64,000 bases of DNA from the NCBI RefSeq assembly GCF_000003855.2, contig NW_003101679.1, positions 2,012,085 to 2,076,084 of the forward strand, given 5' to 3'. This document shows, piece after piece, positions 34,005-45,325 of this stretch; within the stretch, counting starts at the first letter, position 1; every line of letters starts with the position of its first letter. A program made the position numbers and the translations under genes. This DNA is from Blastomyces gilchristii SLH14081 (taxonomy: Eukaryota; Ascomycota; Eurotiomycetes; Onygenales; Ajellomycetaceae). Under the pieces are notes generated by a model. That model saw only the letters and a list, made by a program, of their open reading frames with translations. It made no database searches and was not told where the DNA came from.

Positions 34005-35270
34005 ATGAATACCTTCTCTAGTCAATACAAACAACACTCTTCTCTGCTATCTGAACTGAAAGATATGCAGAATCTCTCAGAGAGTTTACTTGAAGCAGTA
34101 AGAAAAGTGACTAAAATCACTGAACTGAAATTGAAGCTCTGTACATGTACAAGGATTCTAAATGAGATCAAGGCCTTGTATACACAGTGACAGGCTGAGA
34201 CAGAAGTCAAACAACAATTAACATTCACTGTGAATCAAGAATTCACTATGAAGAGCTTTGCTGACACAATCATCATCATTAATATGAATAGAGAAAACCA
34301 GGTCTTAGACCTGCAGCAGAAGATCAAATATTTACACAGATAGATAACTACACTAAATCTGAAGATCTTATCACAATTATTCACAATCTCTTCAGAAGTA
34401 TATACATCATTGAAAACCACTGTGCAGAATGAGAATTCAAGTATGAAATATATCAAGTCAGAAGATCTGCTGAAGTCATCAAGCTTCAATGATAACTGAA
34501 AAAATAATGCTGCAATTATCTGACTAAGTCAGATGTAATTATATTATCAGATTGAATATGAACTTACAGACAGACAGTCAATGAAATTTTAACAAGTCTT
34601 AAGATCTGCTGTATTTCTATATGAAAAAGTGCAGTTATTATAAATAACTGATGAAAAGATAAATCTCACAGATCTGAAGTGATATTCATTTCTATGAATA
34701 TGAAATGAGTTTTTCAAATGAATCTTGTATAACTTTGAGAAAGTGAATATATGAGATAAGTATTACAAACACTTCACTGAGTGAAGATAAGTGAGTGATC
34801 TTATATCATACTTCACACACTTCAGTTTACACTATCTCACATTGAATGAAGAGCTTTTAACATCTTTCTGTTTACAGATCTTCATTCATGATCTTACACT
34901 TCAGTTGAGAGTGAAATGACAATGCTTAACCTCACAATCAGATATAATAAAAGAAGTATATAATATTCTCATTGTACAGAAACAAGTGAGTCAATTATAA
35001 CAGAAAATACTGTAATTGAGTATATCTCAGTGAAGAACAGATAATCAGACTTCTATAACACAAGTCACACATCTGAATATAATAAATCTAGATCTGAATA
35101 TCATTACTAAAGTACTGAATCTCTTAAAAAAGAAATTCTCTGAGTGAAAATCTTGATATTATGAGTATTAAGCTTACTTCAACTGTAGACATTAAAATCA
35201 TGATATAAAAGAGTGTACACAGTGTGCACAGTCAAGAGAAGCAAGAGAGTTAAAAAACTAGTAGAATCAG
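34005..35270 (+). pseudogene. Gypsy-A #1 gag
   Basis: ATG at 34005 (MNTFSSQYKQHSSLL), then helical charged sequence (ELKDMQNLSESLLEAVRKV). A capsid-like region is marked by WILYNFEKVN and TEW-type residues whose Trp codons are now TGA (34720-34790). A zinc knuckle lies at about 35175-35222 (YFNCRHWNHDIKEC). In copy #2 the same knuckle is intact as C-FN-C...H...C. Multiple internal stops. Confidence 0.8.
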
Positions 35271-35479
35271 TGAGCTCAGAGACACTTGCTGATATTCTAT
35301 GAAAAGTCTTCAAAGTGAAAGAGATGCTTGTATTGAATGATTCTCTGAATTCTGTAAATATCAAGAGAAAGCAGGCTTCTGAATGAGGTGTGAGTGAGAA
35401 TGATAAAGCAGATGCTCATCTCAATGTCTTAGAGACTGAAATGTTAATGTATAAGAGATACTTGAATAAGAATTGAGAG

Positions 35480-38400
35480 ATGACTGCAAAAGTGTTAGTG
35501 AATACAGATGCTTTTACATAATATATTAATAATCATATAATCTAAAGACTGAAAGAGATCTGCTGAGTGAACAATCTCTGATCTATAAGATTATCTGCTA
35601 ATTAGTATTTGATATCATCTGCAAGAGTAAGAGTTTCCTTGCACTTCAAAGAATAATCTTATTATATTTAAGTGTGAGAGCTGCAGAACATGAAATACAA
35701 CCTTATTCTCAGACTCAATTGATTTCAAAGATTCAATTCACAGATTCAATGACATACATGTTATATACAGTTGACTGATAGGAAGAAAACAGTTCATACA
35801 ATTCTATCAACTGATATGAGAAGGACATTTCATGTCTCTGATATAGAAGAATTAAATCTGCTTATACATCAATAAGCAAAGAGAATGATTTATAAGACCT
35901 TATCTGAAAGCATTCTGTATGTCATACAGAACCTGAAAGTGGAGAAAATCAAGATAAAGAATATACAGAAGAACAAGCATATGAAGAAGCTTCTGAAGAA
36001 GTATAAGAAGATCTTCTGAACAGATCTTTCACTGAAATTACTGTCAGAACAAGAATTCATACATGAGATTGATATAAGAGATACAAAATCAGTCAATCAG
36101 AATGCATACCTTCTGTCATAAACATATCTTGAAGAACAGAAGTGTCAGATCACAGACCTTCTAGAATATAGTCTCATACAACTCTCATTAAGCATGTGAG
36201 ACTTTTCAGGTTTATTTGTGAAAAAGATGAGTGAACAGTGACAGATGTGTATTAATTATCAAGCACCTAATAAGTGTATGATTAAGAATGAATATTCACT
36301 GTCACAGATTCAACAACAGTTGAATATAGTTGAAAATACCTGATATCTATCAAAGATTGATCTTCTCTCAGAATACTGACAGATTCATATAGATGAACTA
36401 TCAGTCTCATGAACTGTGTTTAATATATAATGAAAGAAGTTCAAATTTCTGATAATATTATTTGATCTAATAAATGCATCTGTTCTCTTTTAAATGATGA
36501 TGAATATGATTCTTCATAAACAGAATGAAACCTCATATCTTATATATCTTGATAACATTCTAGCCTTTTCAAACTCATATAATGAATATCTGAAGTATCT
36601 TGATGAAGTGCTTATAACTCTGATAGAGTATAAGCTCTACACTAAATTAACAAAGTGTGTGTTTGAAATAGAAGAGTTGAAGTTTATAGAATATATAGTG
36701 AGTGATGACTGTATACATCTCATCTCAGAGAGATTGAATGTTATAGTGAATTAACTGCAGTTAAGAAACATATATTATATACAACAGTTTCTTGAGTTGA
36801 TCTCATATTACTGTAGATTTATCAAGGATTTCATATAAATATCTGCACCACTCTCAGATCTCTTAAGAGAAATGAATACAAATCTGTGAAAGAAGAAGTT
36901 TCATTCAATCATCTGAAATACTATGTGTAAAGAGACTTTTCTCACACTGAGAGAATGTGTAATAATATTCTCAGTGCTTATTCAATCAGATTGTGATAAA
37001 TCTTTCTATATTGAGATAAATGCATCTAAATCAGCTATCAGAGGTGCTCTTCTACAGATGAGTAAGAATGACAAGCTGCAACTGATGATGTATGATGATA
37101 GAAAACTATCAGGCATTGAGCTCAATTACTCAGTATATGAAAAGAAATTGCTAGTGATCAAGCACACACTGATGTTATGAAATAGATATATTGACAACAG
37201 ATATACAACAATAGTAATTATGAATCATGAAAGTCTTATCTATCTATAATGAATGATAAAACCTTTCAAACACTTAGCACATTAAATCTCAGAGTTTCAA
37301 GTGTATAATCTTCATATCAAATACTGAAAGGAATTGAATGCTGTGATATCTGATACAATCAGTCACAGATCTGATTTCATAGAGAAGAGTTCTGCAAATC
37401 AGATATAAGAGAAGTTCATATTAAATGTACTCAGAGAGTGTAAGGAATCAGAATGAGTGAATATAATAATCTCTCACTTGAAGAACAGTAAGATGTCAGA
37501 TGATAAGTGTCTTATAAAAGTAGTAGAAGAGATGCTTCTGAACTTCAAGCTGAGGAAATTGAAAAATGATGTTATTCTTTATCATGATCTAGAATATGCA
37601 GAAGCTCTCTATCTAGAATATTTATTTAGACATAACTTAGTAGCTTACATGCACAAGGAATTCAGTCACTTAGAAAGCTCTGAACTCATGAGTGTACTGA
37701 AACCAAGAGTATACTGATTAAGCATGACTGAGGATATTCAGATGTACACTCATGAGTGCCTGAATTATCAGATCATAAAAGAATCTAAGAAAGAGTTAGA
37801 ATATAAGAAAGTGCAACATCAGATGAAGTATACAATATAATTGTTTAAATAATGAAGAATGAATCTTATAGATATATTACTGTGAACATCAAATGAAAAT
37901 TGATAAATAATCACTGCTATTGATTATACTACTGACTGGCCAGTTGTGAAAGCAGTTTGAGAGATGATAGAGAAGATAGTGATAAAGTTTCTACATAATA
38001 AGATCTATGTCAACTATGAAATGCTGTATGAGATTCTAACTGATAACAGTGCAAACCTCATAGGAGAAGTGATGAGGCAGTTTATAAGTCAGTTATAGAT
38101 AAGATATTGTAGAACAATGTCATATCATTTATGAATAAATGAAAAAGTGAAACACTTAAATGAAATCTTGAGCAATATACTGATGAAATATCTAGTGAGC
38201 AAGTCTATAAGATTATAAGATGAATATCTCAGTCAGATACTATTAGTCATATGAATTCAGCAGTATGCAGTCTTCAAGTGTTTATTATTCTATCTGTTGT
38301 ATGGATTGCATCTGCAAATCTCAGAGAATGCTTTAAAAAAGGTAAGAAGGAGAATGACAGTTATAGACACAGCAGTAGCAGTTGCAGATGCAACAGTTGT

Positions 38401-39300
38401 AGATGTGAAATCAAGGTTGAAAGAGATCAGTCACACATATACAAAAGCTAACAAGTTACTTCTGAACTGAGCAATTCAATTGAAAAGAATATAAGACTCA
38501 CTAGTTAAGAAATTGAGTCTCAAGATGAGAATATGAGTTCTTGTATGTAATGAGAGCTCTGAGAAGTTTCAATCTAGATGATTTGAGCTCTATAAAATAC
38601 TCAAATCACATTCTCTGAGAATATATGTATTGAAAGAATCAGAGAAATAAGTCTTATACAATTTAATAAATAATTCACATCTTATAAAGATAAAGATATA
38701 AGATCTGAGTAGATTATAATTATTCACAGCACTCTCATCAGTGTTGAAGAAGAAGAGACTTACAATTGAAAAGTCTTACAAAGTAAGAGAAATCATAGAC
38801 ACTTATGAATTAGATGATCTCACTTATTCTGATCTTTTCACAATTCTAAGAAAAGAATGAGAAGAAATGAAGAAATCAGATGAATATCACACTTTAATAA
38901 GTAATAAGACTGTAGCTGATTGTATAATAATGCACTGCAGACAGCAGGTGCAATGTAGTAAAGAGTAGTCTCAAAGCAGCAGACTTGTATATGAGTCAGA
39001 TCACAGAAGAAAAAGAGATTCAGAGTTGAATTCAACTGTTTACATCAGTTCAATTATGAAGATAACAGAGGATGAATCATCTGAAACATTCATGAATACA
39101 TGAGATCAAGTCATCCCAATTTCTGAGAACACTCAGAGATCAGATGAGGTTAGTTTTGATGAGCTGTTTACTATAGTAATCTGAGCAGGTGAAGAGAGAC
39201 AGTATAATACACAAGAGAGAATTATAAAAAGATGAAAGCTGCTGAATCTAGTCACTGAACACTGTATTATATAGAGATTATGTAAGAGTAATAACTAGTA
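35480..39300 (+). pseudogene. Gypsy-A #1 pol
   Basis: Protease: VNTDAFTQYINNHII at about 35500, in the place of the D-S/T-G site. RT: CINYQAPNKCMIKNEYSLSQ at about 36250, then YLIYLDNILAFSNSYNEYLK at 36530-36590, the YxDD box now YLDN. RNase H: FYIEINASKSAIRGALLQMS at 37000-37060, NYSVYEKKLLVIKHT at 37125-37170. Integrase: H-H at 37650-37670 with Cys pair CLNY at 37757, core AIDYTTDWPVV at 37920, TDNSANL at 38040 and a downstream Glu near 38165. A hydrophilic C-terminal extension follows. The domain order is that of Ty3/Gypsy. Confidence 0.88.
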
Positions 39301-39479
39301 GACAAAGAAAAAGTGAAAGAAAAGAAAAGAGATAATGAATTGATCATCAACTGTAAGAGTCAGCTGTAAAAGATAAATATTATCATATACATCTCATTTA
39401 TTTTCATATGTCATACATTTAATCTATTTCCAACACCACATCATCTGAAAAACATTAAAAAATAAAGAAAATCTCAAAA

Positions 39480-40963
39480 CTTGAGATCTGCAAGGGATTT
39501 GAGAGCTGCAAGCTGCTCTTACAATAACACTGTATATATCTCTGATTTCTCTACTGCTCTGTGTACAACATTAATATCATTTATTACAAGATTGACTGAA
39601 ATGTTAATATAGAAATGCATACACATACACATAGAAAAATTGAAGAAGAGTGTAAGACTCACAGAATCAGAAGTCAGAGCAGGAAAGACAGAGACAGAAG
39701 AAACAGAAGAAAAAGAAGATACAGAACTGAATAAATAACAGTAAAAGTTACTCAGAACTGAACACTTATAATCTGATATACACACAATCTTTCTCACAGA
39801 GAAGAGAGAGAAAGCAACAGAAGAAGCTTAAGAGTAGAAGAACATAGTCTCAGCAGTGTTATTATCTTTAATTAGAATAATCTCTGACACTGAAGCAACT
39901 AAGAATTATTATTAGTGTATAAAAATTGTAAAATCAGAGATAAGAATAGTTACTGAATAAACATCTGCTGATCTTAGAGTTGTACACATAATTACAACAC
40001 ATATGAGGCTTCTCAGAAAGAGAGAGAGAAACACAGAGAAATGCAGAAAGTAGAATACAGTGTGTGAACAGCTTATTCTCATAATAACATCTCAGACAAG
40101 ATGTATAAGCCTCACATCTGTAAGTGTAAAAGAGTATGATATTCACATTTCTGTTTCTGAAAACACAGATATTCTTTGCCTGCATCATGAAGTTGAATGA
40201 CAGATATCAGAGAATAGACTAATATAGATCTATTATCTTGAAGAAATTCATCAGAACAGATGTCTCTGTAATATTGAACTTTATAGTTGTAAAAAGTTTC
40301 TTAATATCTATGAATGCTATAACTTCATGCATAACAAACCTTATAATAATTTTCTCTAAGAACAGAAAAATCAGTGTTAGAAAGAAAAGATGAAAAAGAA
40401 AAAGACTTATAATCTCAACACTGTTAAGAAGAGAAGTGATTCTCTGATATGAATGAACAATTGTTTCATTATAAATATTTAAAATAAATGTAATAATCAG
40501 CATTTACAATCAAGCTTTAGATAGTTATGTTATACACAGTCTTTGTAGAATAAATTGTTTTAGAGATTAGCAAGAAGAATAAGAGTATATACACTGAAAA
40601 ATGTGATTCATTAAGTCTATACAACATCTCCTTGAAATGAGAAGAGCTGATAATGAAAGCAGAGACAGCAGAATCAGAGAGAGCAGAGATAGTGAAAGCA
40701 GGAGAATCAGACACAGAAGCAGAGATAGCAGGAGCGGGAGAACCAGACACAGAGGCAGATATAGAAGATTGAGAGAAAGCAGCAGAGAAAGAAATAGAGA
40801 GAGTAGAGAAGAATATAGAAGACTCAGTTACATATGACACAGACAATTTCTTCATTATCATATTCTTCAAGTTCTTGATCAATGATTTAACATTGAGTTC
40901 ACTATTATCAGTGAATGCAGATCTGTCAACATATGAAGATTCTATATGAATAAAAATAAACAT
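39480..40963 (-). pseudogene. Antisense accessory ORF of Gypsy-A #1
   Basis: On the strand opposite gag-pol, three open stretches line up (40517-40963, 39934-40188, 39519-39797). The first has a Ser/Ala/Pro-rich low-complexity region (SASVSGSPAPAISASVSD). The second has a Cys cluster, CEAYTSCLRCYYENKLF followed by HC and later CCNY...C. The third is Ser-rich and ends in a Val/Leu/Glu heptad-like segment (INDINVVHRAVEKSEIY). Gypsy-A #2 keeps the same three parts at 58571-59980. I infer a zinc-binding or coiled-coil protein of about 490 residues; the family is unknown to me. Start and introns are uncertain. Confidence 0.55.
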
Positions 40964-40999
40964 ATCAGCATCTGCATTTATATAAAATCATGTCAGAAA

Positions 41000-41510
41000 A
41001 CACAATCAGAAACTCACTGAGAAGAAAAACAGTCAAGAATGTATAAGAAGATGAAGAAGATATATCACTCATGATAATACATTCTGATGATTGTTAAAAG
41101 ATAAACAAGTCCTGATCACATTTCACAACACATTACACTTACTGCTAATGAACTGCCGGATATAAGCATTATAATGATGCTTGTTATGAAAATGAAGAGT
41201 TATTGCCAGAAACACATACAATGTGATGAATGAATAGATAGAAAAGAGTTGAACAGAAGAAGAAGTAGAAATCTTGAATAAGATGATAATGTTTGATAAT
41301 AATGATAATGAAGAAGATGATTGAAGAATGAGAAAAGTTAGTGAATGAGTGATATAATATAGTGAAAGTGTCTTTGTAAGAATGTACACAGAACACTAGC
41401 TGAATCAGGAATAGGTCACATAATCGCGAATGCTAGTGACGCGCTAATCCGCATGAAGCTAGAGTGAACATTATGATCATGTGAGTGTGACTGAATCTGA
41501 TGAAGAAGGA
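41000..41510 (+). other. Gypsy-A #1 3' untranslated region with small CpG island
   Basis: Non-coding. Positions about 41395-41457 are absent from Gypsy-A #2 and keep CpG sites (aatcgcgaatgctagtgacgcg). They contain the inverted repeat cactagc/gctagtg. The polypurine tract gatgaagaagga lies at 41499-41510. Confidence 0.6.
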
Positions 41511-41677
41511 TGTAGTTCAGAAGAATGTACAACTGTCAGATAATAATGCAGCTGCTTCCGAACTTGCTTACAAATGTAAAGAGGTCATAGCAGCCACTAA
41601 TTAATTTAGCATACAATATATAAGAAGCCGGCGTACGCCTGTAATTGTACGCTGACTCAAGCAACCTTTGAATCACA
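41511..41677 (+). repeat. Gypsy-A #1 3' LTR (167 bp)
   Basis: Partner of 33419-33585. Its first half is mutated (gcagctgcttccg against gcggccgcttccg) but its second half (gccggcgtacgcctg) is not. Confidence 0.92.
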
Positions 41678-44600
41678 AATTAAATGAGACATCAAAATCA
41701 GATTATGAGATTATTCAATTTCTTATTAAACTGAGTGAAGAATAAATGAGTGAAAATTCTCTTCTCTCTAATCAGTTTAACTGTGAAAAAGCTGATTGAA
41801 AGGCAGTTGAAAAAAGTATAAGACTCTTAAAATCTGAAAGACAGAGTGAGCTATATTGAAATCTTGATCAAGATATCTCAAATGAAATACTTAAGAATAG
41901 AGTGAAGCTCATTACATCTATTATTCTAACAACTGTTAAAGATAATATTATAAAGAGAAAGTCTTCTGAGTATTTAAAATCTTGATAAAATGAAAATATC
42001 ATATATAAAAGAAAACAATTAGCTACTGCTAGAAGAGATTGAAAGAATGATATAATTTCTGATAAAGAGTTCAAAGCTGTCAGAAATGTATATTTTTTAA
42101 ATATTAAAAGAGCTAAAATGAACTGCTGAAATAAATTTCTTGAAGAAGTATAAGAAATAAAAGATTTTAAAGCTTTTAACTATACTAAAATAAGAAGTGT
42201 AGCAAAACTTTCAGCCTTAGAATATGAGTTTCAGAATGAATTATATACAGCAAACTCTTTTGAGAAAAAATGTTAAGCTTTTATAAGAACTCTCTTTCAA
42301 AACTCATCAGATTCAGATTTAAAGAAAGAGAATATATCACTTATCAACTATATTAATGAAAATGACTGAGAATGACCTGATTTTACATAAGATGAATTAG
42401 AGTCAGCTATCTTCTCAAGTTCAGTTAAAACTGCTGCAGAGCCGGATTCAATTAATCACTTAATTATTCAAAATACATACTTCTACTTAAAGCATGAATA
42501 TTTTACACTCTTTTTTAATCTCTTGAAAAATGAATATCATTCTGAATGTTGAAGAGAAGTCACTGAAGTGATTCTTACAAAATTTAATAGAAAAACTGCA
42601 ATTTCTAAGTCATATAGATTAATATCTCTATTAAACTGTCTAGAAAAGGTTTTAGAAAAGATAATAGCTATTTAACTATCTTTTATAAGCTCTATTAGTA
42701 ATTCTCTTTTTTTCAGTGAATAAATAAGAGATAGAAAACAATGTTCTGTAATTAACACTGTTCTCTCAGATATTTATAATATTTAAATAGCAAAGCATGA
42801 AGATCTGATCTCAACTGCAGTTTTTATTGATTTAAAAGAAGCATTTGATCATATTTTAAAGTCAAAGTTAATTCAGACTTTGAAGATATTAAAACTGTCA
42901 CTTTCTCTAATAAAATGAGTTAACTGTTTTAATCTAAAAGAATCATATAACTTTTCTTTGATAAAATAAAATAAGATAAGACTGAGATAAAAATAGAAGT
43001 GCTGTAAGAATCTTCAATCTCACTTATTTTATTTATAATATACATTGCATATCTATTCAAAGATAGAAATATGACAATAGTGTAATCTCTGAGTTATATA
43101 GATGATATTAGTCTAGTCTAGAGCTGAAAAACTATCAAAGAGAATTTGAAAGTGATTGAAAAAGCTGTAAAGAAAATTTTTGTTAGAGCAGATATCAATC
43201 AAATTCAATTTAATATGTATAAAACTGAGATAATTCATTTCTTTTCTAAATTCAATGAGAAAGAACTATCTCTAACTCTTTTAAATAGAGAGATTAAACT
43301 CAGTTTAAATGACAAATGATTAGAAGTATGGTTAAACTCCAAGTTGAATTTTAAATATCATATTTAACAAAGAACTGTCAAGGCAGAAAGACTATTGAAC
43401 AGCATTATCAGACTATCAAATACAGAGCAAGATCTATTCTTTCAGGCTAAGAGACAGTTATATATAGCCTGTATTACCTCAGTAGCTGATTATGAAGTTC
43501 AAGTTTGATGAAATAATCAAGAAAATTTCACTGAACTCTTTCAAAGTCTGTAAAACAGTGCTTTGAGAAGAATTCTGAGAGCATTCAAATCATCTTCTAT
43601 TAAAGCAATGAAAATTGAAGCTTCAACTCCTTCTTCTGCTATTAAATTTGCAAAGAACTGTATAAACTATGCTCTGAGAGTTATAAAGATGAGCTCAAAT
43701 CATATAATCAGAGAAAGAGTCTCTTCTTCATTTTCATCAATTAACTCTGAAAATGAACTGAATTGAAATAGATTTCTTGATTGAAATGAAAATAATTTTC
43801 AAAGAAAATGTCTTCTCAACTGTACAGACTATACTCACTGATTAAAAACTAATTTTCTTCTTTAAATATTGAAAAAGTTGATCATGAGGAGTTATCTTTA
43901 TGAAGAGAAAAGCTTGAATCTCTTATAGACTTATAAATAAGTGAACTATCTAAAGAGAAAGAATATGAACAGCATTTGAAGAGAATTTCTACAATCAATA
44001 TAAAAGACTCTATTCTAATTTATTCAGATAACTTAAAAAATGAGACTTTGAATAGATTAAGCACAGACATTGCTTATACTGAAGATAATATTAATTTTAT
44101 CTCAGATTTCTGAAATTCAGGCTGTGAATCTGAAGTCTTTGACACTGGACTATTTACAATAGTGAAAGCTTTCAAACTTATTAAAATAAAATCTCATAAA
44201 AGAGAAAATAGTTTGAAAGAGGTATGAATATTCTCTGATAGTCAAGCTGCTTTAAAAAGACTTAGAAATAGTCAGATTTATAATGATCAAATAAATATTG
44301 AACTGATCTTACACTTCATTTTAAAAATTCAAAAGAGAAGAATATCAAAGCTGATAATTCATCTACACTGAGTTCCTGCTCATATGAATATTCATGTCAA
44401 TGAATTGGCTGATTCAGCTGCAAAAAAAGGTTCAGAATTAATCAGATCTATTCAAAAAATTGTGTCCTGATCTTTTATAAAGAGAAAAATAAAAGAATCT
44501 TATTTAGACAAGTGAAATGAAAGCTGGCAGAAACAAAAGAAGAGTATACATTATTCAAGATTTGAAATAAAACCCAAGTGGAAATCTTGTTTAATTAAAT

Positions 44601-45325
44601 GTAAAAAGAAAATATTCTCATCTATAATACAGCTGAAATTAGAACATGGCTATTTCAAATCTTATATACAAAGATTTGATGATAGATTTGATTCAATAGA
44701 ATGCTCATTCTGCAATGTAAATGAGTATTCTGAGTATATTATAATGCACTGTGCATTATACAATAGCCTCAGAGTCAGATTGAAAGATAAGTATAATCTA
44801 AATCAATTAAATATGAGATCTTTATTCTCAACTGAGACAGGAATTAAATACTTAATAGACTTTCTATCAGAAACTCAAGCAGCTACAGGAAAATGACTGA
44901 ATTCAGAAATATCTGAATATGAAGAGGAGGAAATTGATCATATATAGTTTGTTAAAACAGCTATATACTATCTTTTAATAATTTGTTTCATTACAGTCTC
45001 TCTTTATTTTACTTTACTTTTTCCTTTCTATTCTTTTCTATCTATCTATTTAATGTGTTCATCTTTAAGACTGTGTTCTCTTTTCTTTTGTCATGATATT
45101 GTCAAATGATTTCAAAGTATTAGAAGATGTTAAAATACTGCAATTTGTAAACAGTCTTTGTATTCTGGGCTGGAATTTTCTGATTTTGCATATCTGAAAT
45201 TGGTGAATGTATAATAGTTAACTTTATACATATAGGAAAAACCCTGAGAACTAAAAGTTCTCAGGTAGATGTCATAGTCTCTGACTGCATACATCTATAA
45301 TTGAAGAATAATAATAATAATAATT
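41678..45325 (+). mobile_element. LINE L4, segment 2: RT to 3' tail
   Basis: It continues the LINE from 33418 to a (TAA)n tail at about 45303-45324. The tail joins directly to Gypsy-B #3 internal sequence (ttcagacaaagtgtc), so L4 was inserted there. Its 3' end gcatacatctataattgaag-aataata is shared by all LINE copies. Confidence 0.92.
41684..45110 (+). pseudogene. LINE L4 ORF2: linker, RT, RNase H, Cys/His C-terminus
   Basis: RT blocks: SYRLISLLNCLEKVLEKIIA at about 42609, FIDLKEAFDHILKSKLIQ at 42826 and SYIDDI at 43093-43110. RNase H: FSDSQAALKRLRNSQIYND at about 44230-44290 and HMNIHVNELADSAAKKGS at 44382-44435. C-terminal motif: CSFCNVNEYSEYIIMHCALYN at 44705-44765. Closest layout: Tad1-clade LINEs of filamentous fungi. 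Stops lie at Trp and Gln positions. Confidence 0.9.

Larger units (their letters stand above)
33419..41677 (+). mobile_element. Gypsy-A #1, Ty3/Gypsy LTR retrotransposon with antisense ORF
   Basis: An 8.26-kb element with identical-length 167-bp LTRs (33419-33585 and 41511-41677; TGTRGTTC...AATCACA). A 4-5 bp TSD (aatt or aaatt) interrupts LINE L4, which is continuous across the site. Purine-rich gatgaagaagga precedes the right LTR. Order: leader (33586-34004), gag, protease, RT, RNase H, integrase, a C-terminal extension to about 39300, then a separate antisense ORF region (39480-40963) and a 3' untranslated part. It is longer than Gypsy-B because of this 3' half. Confidence 0.92.
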
